Shown here: piece by piece, positions 9,162 to 17,915 of the stretch
Layout of the letters: each line of letters starts with the position of its first letter
How positions within the stretch are numbered: position 1 is the first letter of the stretch
Origin: Acidimicrobiales bacterium
Lineage (GTDB): Bacteria > Actinomycetota > Acidimicrobiia > Acidimicrobiales > SZUA-35
DNA length: 64,000 nucleotides
Assembly: GCA_020630065.1 (NCBI GenBank)
Contig: JAHDCC010000006.1
Span: forward strand, 125,695-189,694
Reading direction: 5' to 3'
Program-made: the position numbers and the translations under genes
The notes under the pieces: model-generated
Databases searched by the model: none
What the model was told of the DNA's origin: nothing
What the model saw: the letters and a program-made list of their open reading frames with translations, nothing else

Positions 9162-10331
9162 TCAGCGGAACCATTTCTTTGATGTATTTGGGGCGGGTTC
9201 CCCGGTGAGTTGTCGAGTGATCGCATCTAAGACTGACGTAACCGGACCTTTTCGGTATGCGTCTATAAAGGCGACGCCTTGATTGGCAGCAAGTTGAACC
9301 TGTCGGTCTGTAGGAATGAAAAAATCGACTGGGCGTGATAAGAGTTCTCCCACCTGTGTCCCGGTTACCCCGGACTTATCGTCCGTCTTGTTTAGGATCA
9401 GGTTTTGAGCGACATCTTCCAAACCCAACTCGTTGAATGCGGCCATATAGCGTTGTAGAACGCGTAAGCCGCTGATCTCGGGGGTGGTGACGATCAGGAA
9501 TTCACTTGCAGTCTGTAATGTCGTGACCAGGGACTCGGTTGAGCCAGGTCCGGTGTCGATAACCACATATTTGAACAGGTTTGACAGCAATTTAAGAAGT
9601 TTCATCAATGACGGCTGCTCGATGCCTTCTGCCGCTACGAGCGAAGCTGGTGCTGGTAGAACAAGCAGGCCGCTCGGGTGGGTCTCCAACCGTAATTTCA
9701 CGGCGGTTGGGTCGAGTTCGCTCATGCTGGCGATTTGGGCTACGTCGGTTGTGGGTTCGATTTGTAGCAGGTTCGCTACCTCACCAGCTGCGGTATCGAG
9801 ATCGACCAGAACGACATCGTTAGGGCACCGCCGGGCTAGTCCAACAGCGGTGTTGACTGCGACGGTGCTTTTGCCCACGCCACCTTTAGGGCCAAGGACA
9901 GCAATAGTTCGCTGGTTAGCTCGTTGGGGCACTACGTGTTGTGGGCCTGACTTTCGCAGTTCGGCTTCTCGGTGTAGAGACTGGATGATGTCGACCATGT
10001 CGTCGAAGTCATCTGAGTGATGGTCCATAACGTCTCGCAGGCCACTCCGAATAGCCTTGGTGAAGAATGAAGGTCCTCTTCTTCCGAGTGCAACACACTC
10101 GGTGCCCGGACAGGTCGACCTCATGATTTTTGCGAGTTCTAAAACAGCATCGATTTCTAAGTCAGGTGCAAGGATGGCGACATCTGATTCAAAGGCCGCA
10201 ACTTCTCGGGCCATTTCAAGAGGTGAAATCTGGGTGTCAACAACACACATCTCGGCGGCGAACACCTCAGCCAATTCTTGTAGACGGCCCGTTGGTTGAT
10301 CGGTGTGGGTGACGATCACAGTCTTAGCCAT
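9162..10331 (-). CDS. tadZ: TadZ/CpaE-like pilus localisation ATPase
   Basis: The 389-residue protein has an N-terminal atypical receiver-like region (about residues 1-125) and then a MinD/ParA-type ATPase with the deviant Walker A 'GPKGGVGKST' and 'VVLVDLDTAAGEVANLL'. This arrangement defines TadZ/CpaE proteins, which place the Tad secretion machine in the cell, usually at a pole. No phosphoacceptor Asp in the usual receiver context is obvious. ATG 10331 lies just upstream of the cpaB stop, with GTG 10337 as an alternative start. Tight spacing on both sides puts it in the minus-strand tad operon. Confidence 0.87.
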   Translation of the reverse strand: MAKTVIVTHTDQPTGRLQELAEVFAAEMCVVDTQISPLEMAREVAAFESDVAILAPDLEIDAVLELAKIMRSTCPGTECVALGRRGPSFFTKAIRSGLRDVMDHHSDDFDDMVDIIQSLHREAELRKSGPQHVVPQRANQRTIAVLGPKGGVGKSTVAVNTAVGLARRCPNDVVLVDLDTAAGEVANLLQIEPTTDVAQIASMSELDPTAVKLRLETHPSGLLVLPAPASLVAAEGIEQPSLMKLLKLLSNLFKYVVIDTGPGSTESLVTTLQTASEFLIVTTPEISGLRVLQRYMAAFNELGLEDVAQNLILNKTDDKSGVTGTQVGELLSRPVDFFIPTDRQVQLAANQGVAFIDAYRKGPVTSVLDAITRQLTGEPAPNTSKKWFR

Positions 10332-11172
10332 CGTCACTCGCGTCTGGCTCGTCGATTACTAGCGGAGGATCGTTGTTTGTTCGCTGCGAGAAAATGCTAC
10401 CTGCCGATGAACCTGCGGTTGAGTCTTCGGGGGTTAGTTCCGTTTCTTTAGCTAGCCAAACCGAGCCTTGTTCGCTGACATACACCAATCGTTCAACATC
10501 GCTTGCTTCGATGGCGACGGTAACTAGCAGGTCGAACGACGGGGCCGACTGATTCTCATCAGCATCGGGGTCAGGTTCGAACTGGATCGGGGTACTGGCC
10601 TGAATGTTGGTGACGAGCGCCTTGCGGACTAGGAATTTGCTAACCAAGTCCTCGGACAGCGGCGCAATGTCGGTGGTTTCGTTATTGACGGATTGTGTCG
10701 TCGTTGAGGTGTCGACGGTTGCGATGACGCTTACTAAATCACCGGGTCGCACCTGTCCGCCGACCGATCGTTCGGCGGTGGTTTGTATGGTCACCTCCAG
10801 CAGATTGTCGGGCACCCCAATTTCGCTTCCTGCTACCGTCCGTGTTTCGGCGGACGCAAACCGGGTCCGAAGTAGTTGTTCTCCAGGGAGAATGTCCACT
10901 GTCGTTACCGAATCGCCGAGAGCTTCAATGCTGGTGACAGCTTCTGAGGATCGCAAATTTGCTGGGATCTTCGTTAGCTTGACCGATTCGTTTATCTGGG
11001 ACGCGGGTGAACCAGTGGTGACCTTTTCCTGAACTATGAAGACTTCCACGAGTTCTTGGCCAGCCAACGCGCGTTGTTCACTGGTACGAACGTATTGCAC
11101 GAGCGTGAGAACTCCGCCGATACCTAAAAGAAGTGAAAAGAGGCCGAGGGTCAACTTTCGGCGTCCACTCAT
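10324..11172 (-). CDS. cpaB: CpaB/RcpC-like Flp pilus assembly protein with SAF domain
   Basis: One membrane helix (LTLGLFSLLLGIGGVLTLVQ) is followed by a SAF domain whose beta-clip core reads 'VEVFIVQEKVTTGSPA' and 'VTTVDILPGEQLLRTRF', as in CpaB/RcpC proteins that sit in the envelope and help pilus passage. The C-terminal half is predicted extracytoplasmic, with an acidic Ser-rich tail. I prefer ATG 11172 (282 residues), which has GGTGG just upstream and leaves only a few residues before the helix; a TTG at 11247 would give 307 residues. It appears to be the first gene of the minus-strand tad operon. The gap 11173-11401 is then the divergent promoter region shared with the amidase gene. Confidence 0.83.
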   Translation of the reverse strand: MSGRRKLTLGLFSLLLGIGGVLTLVQYVRTSEQRALAGQELVEVFIVQEKVTTGSPASQINESVKLTKIPANLRSSEAVTSIEALGDSVTTVDILPGEQLLRTRFASAETRTVAGSEIGVPDNLLEVTIQTTAERSVGGQVRPGDLVSVIATVDTSTTTQSVNNETTDIAPLSEDLVSKFLVRKALVTNIQASTPIQFEPDPDADENQSAPSFDLLVTVAIEASDVERLVYVSEQGSVWLAKETELTPEDSTAGSSAGSIFSQRTNNDPPLVIDEPDASDDG

Positions 11173-11401
11173 GAACGCCACCCACTCGTATATAGTTCGT
11201 TCCACCGCTGAATTGACATTCTCTTCCGGTCGGCGAACCGGCGCCAAAAATGAGAGTGTGGGCCGGTTATCTGAGTGTATTTTAGTTAGCTGGTTGGTCG
11301 AGGGCGGGTTGACGGGTGCTGCGACTATGTTGTGGTAGGCTCTGAGCCATACGTGGTACAGCAGTAGGGCAGCGGATTGCCTTGTGTTAGGAGGTCCAGT
11401 T

Positions 11402-12313
11402 ATGGCGATAGTTCGGAGTGGAATTTATTTGGAGGACAACCCTCCTAGAAGAAGTCAATTCCGTACAGGTAGGCGCCGCGCGGTGAAGCCGGTAATCGTC
11501 GTCCATACCGCTGAAAGTGGCACTGATCGTCAAGGCGCTGACCCTAAAGCCGAAAACGTAGCAAGCTTCATTCGAGGGCGTAGCACTGCCGGTTCATATC
11601 ATTTGGTTGGCGACGCCGATTCAATCGTTCAACTAGTCGACTTCAAAAACGAAGCGTTTCAGGACGGCACCGGCAGTAACCAATGGGCGATCGGCATTTC
11701 GCTCGCCATGAATGCTGGTGACTGGCCGAGCCTGACCTCGCAACGCCGCACCGAGCTGGCAACAACGGCCGCCCAGATGGCGGCGATGGCGGCAACTTGG
11801 CTAAAAGAACGCGGTTTGTCTGCTCCCGCAGCACGGTTGTTAACTAAAGCCCAGAGTGACCGGTCTGATGCGTCGGGGTTTATATCCCACGCTCGGCGAG
11901 ACCCGGCTAGACGTTCAGATCCAGGAGCCGCATTTCCATGGACCGAGTTTTTCCAGATCTATCAAGGTTTCCTAGCTGACGGCAATATCCCAGTAGCGCG
12001 CGAAAGCGCTGTAAGTCAGCTGCAGCGGGTCGTTGGCGCCACCGCAGATGGCATTGTCGGGCCACAGACTATGGCGGCGCTTAACCGTAACTGGCTTGGT
12101 CGTGATGAGTCCTACGACGCGTCGGTGGTCGACACATTTACGAACAACCCTCGGGTGGTCGAATGGGCACAGGCTCGACTCAATTTGAAGAACGGCATCT
12201 CGGTCGCCGTTGACGGTGATTTCGGCCCGGCGACTGAAGCCGCCGTGGTCACTATCTTGAACAAGGGCGGCATTGTGGCGGCTGAGTCTTTTCTAGCTTT
12301 GGCGGAAGGTTAG
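11402..12313 (+). CDS. N-acetylmuramoyl-L-alanine amidase-like protein with peptidoglycan-binding module
   Basis: The 303-residue product has an N-terminal region resembling Amidase_2/PGRP folds: 'VIVVHTAESGTD' supplies the first metal His, and 'AGSYHLVGDADSIVQLVD' a second His with the typical following strand. The C-terminal 110 residues contain two half-modules of a peptidoglycan-binding type ('TADGIVGPQTMAALNRNW' and 'VDGDFGPATEAAVV'). No signal peptide or membrane helix is visible, which is unusual for a host amidase and resembles endolysins, although no phage genes are nearby. ATG 11402 is chosen because AGGAGG stands eight bases upstream. It pairs with the next gene, which shares its C-terminal module. 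Confidence 0.75.
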   Translation: MAIVRSGIYLEDNPPRRSQFRTGRRRAVKPVIVVHTAESGTDRQGADPKAENVASFIRGRSTAGSYHLVGDADSIVQLVDFKNEAFQDGTGSNQWAIGISLAMNAGDWPSLTSQRRTELATTAAQMAAMAATWLKERGLSAPAARLLTKAQSDRSDASGFISHARRDPARRSDPGAAFPWTEFFQIYQGFLADGNIPVARESAVSQLQRVVGATADGIVGPQTMAALNRNWLGRDESYDASVVDTFTNNPRVVEWAQARLNLKNGISVAVDGDFGPATEAAVVTILNKGGIVAAESFLALAEG

Positions 12314-12315
12314 GC

Positions 12316-13224
12316 GTGGAAATAACAAAACCGGTATCGGGTTCGACTCTCCGTGGACAAATAGAAGTATTCGAATGGGACTTAGATGAGCTGCCCGTTT
12401 CGAGCACCATAGTTTACGTCGGTTCGTCGCCTGGCGGGTCGCAGTATTCGGCCACTTCCGTCGGCGCTGACTCGACCACCTCGGTCGACAATCTTCCAAC
12501 CGACGGGTCAGAGGTGTATGTCAGGGTTTGGTACCGTTTCAACAATGCGTGGTCTTCTATAGACAGCACATTTACTGCGGCATCGGCCACGAATACGCCA
12601 GCTATCGTCAGTCCCGAAGCCGGGTCGGTCCTCGATGGCGAAACCCAAGAGTTCACGTGGGATCCTAAGGGGTTGCCGATCGAGAACTCATGGATCTATG
12701 CCGGTACTACAACAGGCGGGTCCGAACTTTCAGCCACGTTGACGGGAACCACTACAACGGTTTCGGTGGGCGGTTTCCCAACCGATAGCAGCGAAATTCA
12801 AACCCGACTCTATTTCAAGACGGCGGGTTCCTGGTATTTCACCGACCAAACTTTCGAAGCCGCAGTTCCCGCTCCACCACCATCACCGGTCGTTCCTGTC
12901 CCCAGCAAGGACCAGTTGGTCCGTGAGCTGCAAGGTTTAGTTGGGACCACGGTCGATGGAGACGTGGGGCCAAAAACGAAGGCGGCGTTCAACAAAAATT
13001 GGTTGGGTCGAACAGCTAGTTTCGACCCGTCATTCGCAGCTCGGTTTAAGAATGATGAGAAACTGGTTTCGTGGGTTCAACGCCGCCTCAACACCCGTAG
13101 TAATCTTGGGTTAACTATCGACGGCGACTACGGTCCGGCAACCGAAGCGGCAGTTGTGTCACAGCTCGGCAAGGGCGGGGTAGTGGCGTCGGAGTCATAT
13201 CAGCTGCTTCTCAACGCTAACTAG
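12316..13224 (+). CDS. Protein with two beta-sandwich repeats and a peptidoglycan-binding module
   Basis: The 302-residue protein starts at GTG 12316, two bases after the amidase stop, with GGAAGG upstream. Residues 1-90 and 95-185 are two copies of one beta-rich unit ('FEWDLDELPVSSTIVYVGSSPGG' compares with 'FTWDPKGLPIENSWIYAGTTTGG'). A Pro-rich linker (APPPSPVVPVP) leads to a C-terminal domain closely similar to that of the preceding gene (DGDVGPKTKAAFNKNWLGR, DGDYGPATEAAVVSQLGKGG). No catalytic motif or signal peptide is seen. It is probably a cell-wall binding partner of the amidase, duplicated from the same module; the role is inference. Confidence 0.72.
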   Translation: MEITKPVSGSTLRGQIEVFEWDLDELPVSSTIVYVGSSPGGSQYSATSVGADSTTSVDNLPTDGSEVYVRVWYRFNNAWSSIDSTFTAASATNTPAIVSPEAGSVLDGETQEFTWDPKGLPIENSWIYAGTTTGGSELSATLTGTTTTVSVGGFPTDSSEIQTRLYFKTAGSWYFTDQTFEAAVPAPPPSPVVPVPSKDQLVRELQGLVGTTVDGDVGPKTKAAFNKNWLGRTASFDPSFAARFKNDEKLVSWVQRRLNTRSNLGLTIDGDYGPATEAAVVSQLGKGGVVASESYQLLLNAN

Positions 13225-13323
13225 GCGAAACCCTCGAATACTGGGTTGGCTGGCTCTTAGCCAAATATCACGTCGACCTTCACATGGCAGCGAACATCTG
13301 TTCGATTGGCTACACTTACGGGT

Positions 13324-16272
13324 GTGACGTTACTTGAGGCGCCGTCGTTGCCTACCGCCAGTTTTACAGATCTGCTTCGACCTGGCCTTGAAGCTACCTT
13401 TGTCGCGGTTGAACCGGCACGAGAATCCTGGTTTGCGTTATGGGACCCTGACGAACTTGGCGGTCTATTCGAAGACGAACAACCGCAGTCCGATATAGAA
13501 ACAGTCACTGTCCAACTGCAACGTCCTCGAACCCACGGCACCTCATCGGTCCCGGTAACCGCCACTAAGTTATCGATAGAGCATGCTGTTGCGTTGTTGG
13601 CCCGGCTGCCCGCAAACGCGACGGTCGCGACGTCGGTCAAAGCCTGGTCTCGGGTGATCCGGTTCGGGTTGGATGCTGTTGCTCGGGCCCGAATTCTTCC
13701 GTGGGTGAGCCCACAAGGGTGGGACACCTGGCGGCTTGACCCGCTTGACGCCGAAGATATCGCCATGGTCGACGCTCTGGCTGCCTCGTTACCGGCCACC
13801 GGGTTTTGTGTGCCTTCGGCGGCCGGTTCAGGCAGGATTAGCGACCCCAAACATGCGGTACGCAGTTGTTTGGACTCGGTGGCCGACCATACGGTTCGGG
13901 TCGCAGCTGAACAGGCCGGAATCTCTGTGCCGGTCTTCGGTGAACATGACCGACTTCGAGTTCGGCATCTTAGCCCGTGGGTTACAGACCTAGCTGCGGT
14001 GCATTGTGCGGCATCGTCGTTGCTGCTGCGTATCCACCCTCCCGTCGAGAAACCATCTGCGGCGAAAAAGTCGTCGGTCGAAAGCGTTTTTGGTGACGCA
14101 CCTGTCGACGAGGCCGACGAACTATACGACGGGCGGTGGACCGTTGTAGTTGAACTGCGCAGTCAAGAAGACCCATCCCTAGTGGTTCCTGTCGGTGATC
14201 TCAGAGATTTGGCCCCCGAAGTTCGAAATCGGCTAGGCGACCGAGTCGACATCGATGTGTTGGTTGGTTTGCGTGCAGCGGTGGAGGCGTGCCCAGTTTT
14301 GTTGCCCCTGCTCGAACAGGTCAGACCGTCTGTTCTGAAGCTTGAAGAGGATGAACTTGATGACCTTCTCAGCTGCCTAGATGCGCTAACTGCGGCAGGG
14401 GTTGATCTGCATTGGCCGTCGACGTTGCTAACGCCGACGTTGAAACGAAGACTGGTTGTTCATTCAGAATTTGGACCTCAGTCTGCCATGAAGTCAACGA
14501 TGGGGATAGACAATCTCATCGATGTCGACTGGGAATTTCTGTTAGACGGCGTTGCCCTCAATGAATCCGAACTTCAACTTCTATCCGACGCCAAACGCTC
14601 CGTTGTTTCTTTGCGGGGCCGTTGGGTTCGCGTCGACTCGACAACATCAACGTGGCTGCGAGCTAAACCTCCAAAGATGACGGTGATCGACGGCCTAGCC
14701 GCCGCGTTGGGGTCTCCGCTTGGTGATGCCGACGGCGACAACCCGGCTCCCGAGGTCGTGGTCGACGGTCCGCTGGCAGAAATGGTTACCCGTCTTCAAA
14801 CGTTTGATCGTTCAACAGAACAAACCGAACCGGCCAAGTTGCAGGCCACTCTGCGTGGATATCAACGCCAGGGTCTGGCGTGGCTGGCTGAGCTGACCGA
14901 GCTGGGACTCGGCGCATGTTTGGCCGACGACATGGGGCTCGGTAAAACCATTCAGGTTTTAGCTTTACATGAACACATGTCCCAAATCGATTCTGATGTA
15001 GATGCAGCTTTCGGGCCGACCTTGATTGTGTGCCCAACGTCGTTAATGAACAATTGGGAACGTGAAGCCGCCAAGTTCCTTCCCGACCTGACCGTTCATC
15101 GATTCCACGGCCCTAAACGATGCCTCGATGATGTAGGTCGCTCCGATTTGGTGATAACAACATACGGGGTGGTCCGGACCGATCATGAAACGTTGTCGAC
15201 AGTCGACTGGGGTCTTGCTGTCGCCGACGAAGCACAACACGCTAAGAATCCGCAATCGAGCACTGCTAAGTCGTTGCGTAAGGTTCCAGCCAGAACCCGT
15301 ATCGCGATGACGGGTACCCCAGTAGAGAACCACTTGACTGAACTGTGGTCAATTATCGATTGGATACTGCCGGGTCTGCTGGGCAACGTCGAACGGTTCC
15401 GGCGGGTCTTAGCGGTACCCATCGAACGTGACGGCGACACAAAAGCCACCGAAAAACTACACCAGCTAGTCGAACCGTTCCTGCTGCGTCGACGCAAAAC
15501 CGATCCTGGTATCGCCCCTGACCTTCCACCTAAAACCGAACGCGACGTCGTCGTTCCGTTAACGCCGGAACAGATAACCCTGTATCGAGCCGCCGTTGAA
15601 GAAGCGTTGGACGAGCTAGCAAAAGCTAAAGGCATCAAGCGGCACGGGCGGATACTGTCGCTGTTGACGTCTCTGAAACAGATTACGAATCACCCGGCCC
15701 AGTACTTGGGTGAGTCGGGTCCTCTCGGTAAACGTTCCGGTAAACTCGACGCGGTTGAACGGCTGGTCGACTCGGCGGTCGACAACGCTGAATCTACCCT
15801 CGTGTTCTCGCAGTATGTAACCATGGGCAACATGTTGGTTGAGCATTTCACGAGACGCGGCATTCGAGCGTCATTGTTGCATGGCGGCCTATCAGTCAAC
15901 CAGCGGCAAACCCTGGTAGACGACTTCCAAGCAAACAAACTCGACGTACTGGTACTTTCCTTGAAAGCCGGCGGCACCGGCCTGAACCTTACCCAAGCGT
16001 CCAATGTGATCCACTACGACCGATGGTGGAACCCAGCCGTCGAAGATCAAGCCACCGATCGGGCATACCGAATCGGGCAAGGTAAACCAGTCACCGTACA
16101 TCGACTGATTACTGAGGGGACGGTGGAGGACAGGGTGGCTGAACTGTTGCGCAACAAACGAGAGCTATCAGACCGTGTTCTCAATAGCGGTGCGTCTTGG
16201 ATAGGTAATTTAGACGACAACGACTTGGCTGCATTAGTCACGCTCGATAGTAACTGTGACGGGGATGCCTGA
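13324..16272 (+). CDS. SNF2/Rad54-family helicase
   Basis: This large Swi2/Snf2 ATPase (about 982 residues) has a divergent N-terminal 470 residues and then a complete helicase core: 'LADDMGLGKTIQVLAL' (motif I), 'VADEAQHAKN' (motif II, DEAQ), 'MTGTPVENHLTELWSI' (motif III), and the C-terminal lobe with 'LSLKAGGTGLNLTQAS' and 'DQATDRAYRIGQGKPVTVHRLI' (motifs V and VI). Such proteins translocate on duplex DNA and remodel protein-DNA complexes. The start is uncertain: GTG 13324 or TTG 13306, neither with a clear ribosome site. It overlaps the SWIM-domain gene by one base, an arrangement seen repeatedly in bacteria, suggesting a functional pair. Confidence 0.92.
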   Translation: MTLLEAPSLPTASFTDLLRPGLEATFVAVEPARESWFALWDPDELGGLFEDEQPQSDIETVTVQLQRPRTHGTSSVPVTATKLSIEHAVALLARLPANATVATSVKAWSRVIRFGLDAVARARILPWVSPQGWDTWRLDPLDAEDIAMVDALAASLPATGFCVPSAAGSGRISDPKHAVRSCLDSVADHTVRVAAEQAGISVPVFGEHDRLRVRHLSPWVTDLAAVHCAASSLLLRIHPPVEKPSAAKKSSVESVFGDAPVDEADELYDGRWTVVVELRSQEDPSLVVPVGDLRDLAPEVRNRLGDRVDIDVLVGLRAAVEACPVLLPLLEQVRPSVLKLEEDELDDLLSCLDALTAAGVDLHWPSTLLTPTLKRRLVVHSEFGPQSAMKSTMGIDNLIDVDWEFLLDGVALNESELQLLSDAKRSVVSLRGRWVRVDSTTSTWLRAKPPKMTVIDGLAAALGSPLGDADGDNPAPEVVVDGPLAEMVTRLQTFDRSTEQTEPAKLQATLRGYQRQGLAWLAELTELGLGACLADDMGLGKTIQVLALHEHMSQIDSDVDAAFGPTLIVCPTSLMNNWEREAAKFLPDLTVHRFHGPKRCLDDVGRSDLVITTYGVVRTDHETLSTVDWGLAVADEAQHAKNPQSSTAKSLRKVPARTRIAMTGTPVENHLTELWSIIDWILPGLLGNVERFRRVLAVPIERDGDTKATEKLHQLVEPFLLRRRKTDPGIAPDLPPKTERDVVVPLTPEQITLYRAAVEEALDELAKAKGIKRHGRILSLLTSLKQITNHPAQYLGESGPLGKRSGKLDAVERLVDSAVDNAESTLVFSQYVTMGNMLVEHFTRRGIRASLLHGGLSVNQRQTLVDDFQANKLDVLVLSLKAGGTGLNLTQASNVIHYDRWWNPAVEDQATDRAYRIGQGKPVTVHRLITEGTVEDRVAELLRNKRELSDRVLNSGASWIGNLDDNDLAALVTLDSNCDGDA

Positions 16273-17030
16273 TGGGGGCAGCAAACGGCGTCGTGTGGGC
16301 CAACGAATGGATCGAAGCTATCGAAGATTCTGGCTCGTTTGGTGAAGACGTTCTGAAGGCGGGTGCCAGGCTCGCTAGAAACCAGTCGTTTGTCGACGTT
16401 GAAGTTGCACCTGGTTTATTGTCGGGTCGTATCACACATCGGGGCTCCACCTACACGGCCCAGCTGGGAGTTCAGGTACTAGCTGATGATCAATGGTCAG
16501 CGTTTTGTGAACAACTACTCGAACAGCCTGCCAAAGCGGTCGCACTGATACTGGGTGAATTGCCGGACGGCTGTGTGGATGTGCCCCTGGTCCCGTCGGC
16601 AGGCGAGCTTTACCCCGACTGTAACTGTGGTGACTGGAACGGGGTTTGTGTACACGCCACGGCGTTGTTGTATGAGGCGGCGCGTCTAATTGAGTCCGAC
16701 CCGTTTGTGTTGACAACCTTACGGGGTCGCGGTCGGTATGAACTCAAATCGGCTATCGAAAGCGCTCGGACTGAAAGCGACGGGCAGCGGGCCGGTGGCA
16801 GGGTTTCTGGCCATCCTCGCGGTGAAGATCCTGGTATGCCAGCGGCGGCAGCGTATCGACGGCAGCCAGAAGAACTGCCGACGGCGAGACGGCTTCCGCT
16901 CGATATTGGTGAACCGGTAGCTCTAAGTGTTCCACCGCCCGTCGACTCGGGTGTCAGCGTCGATGATGTGCATGCGTTAGTTGTCGCGGCGTCTAAACAC
17001 GCTAAGAACTTGTTGTATCTCGAGAGCTAG
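16272..17030 (+). CDS. SWIM zinc-finger protein, partner of the SNF2 helicase
   Basis: The 252-residue product contains a SWIM zinc finger (CNCGDWNGVCVHATALLYEAA, near residues 115-135) in the pattern CxCx(n)CxH. Family knowledge: SWIM proteins next to bacterial SNF2 helicases are thought to bind DNA or protein partners of the helicase. The N-terminal 100 residues ('ARLARNQSFVDVEVAPGLLSGRI') match the usual region before the finger. The C-terminal 100 residues are polar and Pro-rich. The ATG shares a base with the helicase stop (TGATG), implying translational coupling. A perfect 21-base inverted repeat follows 29 bases after the stop. Confidence 0.85.
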   Translation: MGAANGVVWANEWIEAIEDSGSFGEDVLKAGARLARNQSFVDVEVAPGLLSGRITHRGSTYTAQLGVQVLADDQWSAFCEQLLEQPAKAVALILGELPDGCVDVPLVPSAGELYPDCNCGDWNGVCVHATALLYEAARLIESDPFVLTTLRGRGRYELKSAIESARTESDGQRAGGRVSGHPRGEDPGMPAAAAYRRQPEELPTARRLPLDIGEPVALSVPPPVDSGVSVDDVHALVVAASKHAKNLLYLES

Positions 17031-17058
17031 ATATACGACGGATCGTCCGGGTAGCGTC

Positions 17059-17106
17059 AAACCCAACCAACGATGTTAGCATATACTAACATCGTTGGTT
17101 GGGTTT
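17059..17106. terminator. Perfect 21-bp inverted repeat between SWIM and DUF2071 genes
   Basis: The left arm 17059-17079 and the right arm 17086-17106 are exact reverse complements around a six-base spacer (CATATA). It would make a very stable hairpin just after the SWIM stop, so a terminator is the simplest reading. No proper T run follows on the plus strand (GGGTTTGGTTCC), and an A-rich/T-rich end (AAA...TTT) closes the stem on both strands, so a bidirectional element or a protein-binding palindrome is also possible. Confidence 0.55.
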
Positions 17107-17167
17107 GGTTCCTTGCTTGGGCGCTCGATCCGACGCCGATGTTCGAATCTCGACAGAACGGATCGAA

Positions 17168-17878
17168 ATGCGACTGCCAACCCTTGCCGGAACAATCGAA
17201 CGTCGACTTCTAATCAACTACCGTGCCGACCCAGACGTAGTCGCCACCCATCTGCCAACCGGCTTTTCGCCCCATGTCGTCGACGGCCAAGCGGTCGTCG
17301 GAATCTGCTTGATTCAACTTCGGTCCCGCCTTCGAGGCTTCCCTAGTCGCTTCAGTGTCCGGTCGATAAACGGCGCCCACCGTTACGCCACCATCGATCG
17401 AAACCAGAACCCAACGGTCTACATTCCGCGTCGAGACACCAACTCGGCTCTGGTATCGCTCGCCGGTAAAACTATGTTTCCTGACCAGCATCGGGCCGAA
17501 ATTCATGCATCAGAAAACGATGCAGCGCTCACCATGACACTCGACAGCCGCGACAACGACGAACATGTTTCGGTCATTGCCCGTCCCGCCGAAAATCTGC
17601 CGGACGGCAGCGTCTTTGCGACTGTCAATGCAGCGTCGACGTTTTTCGAGAACGCCCAAACCGGTTACTCGGCCACGGGACAACCCAACCAGCTTGACGT
17701 CGTCACCCTCAACACCGAGAACTGGTCGGTTACCCCGGTCGCAGTCGACCACGTCAAATCAAGCTACTTCGATAACCCTGATCGCTTCCCGCCTGGCTCG
17801 ATCGAGTTCGATCACGGACTACTGATGCGCAACATCGACCATACCTGGAGGTTCAGTCCGCAACTGCGCCTTGCGTAG
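17168..17878 (+). CDS. DUF2071/YqjF-like family protein
   Basis: The 236-residue protein starts 'MRLPTLAGTIERRLLINYRADPD' and has the DUF2071 arrangement: a conserved N-terminal 'LLINYRADPDVVATHLPTGF', a central 'GICLIQLRSRLRGFP', and a C-terminal 'VDHVKSSYFDN' region. The fold is related to acetoacetate decarboxylase-like proteins, but no reaction has been firmly assigned to this family. ATG 17168 gives the usual family start; longer frames would run through the inverted repeat at 17059-17106. It stands alone on the plus strand and converges on the extensin-like gene. Confidence 0.7.
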   Translation: MRLPTLAGTIERRLLINYRADPDVVATHLPTGFSPHVVDGQAVVGICLIQLRSRLRGFPSRFSVRSINGAHRYATIDRNQNPTVYIPRRDTNSALVSLAGKTMFPDQHRAEIHASENDAALTMTLDSRDNDEHVSVIARPAENLPDGSVFATVNAASTFFENAQTGYSATGQPNQLDVVTLNTENWSVTPVAVDHVKSSYFDNPDRFPPGSIEFDHGLLMRNIDHTWRFSPQLRLA

Positions 17879-17915
17879 AGCGTCCCAACGGCTATGTCAT
17901 AGACGGCTACGCTGA

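Noticed and set aside
11402-13224. Prophage lysis module
   Set aside because: The amidase resembles an endolysin, but no holin, structural, integrase or other phage genes occur around it.
13246-13264. Short stem TTGGCT/AGCCAA after the peptidoglycan-binding gene
   Set aside because: Only six base pairs with no T run; too weak to call a terminator.
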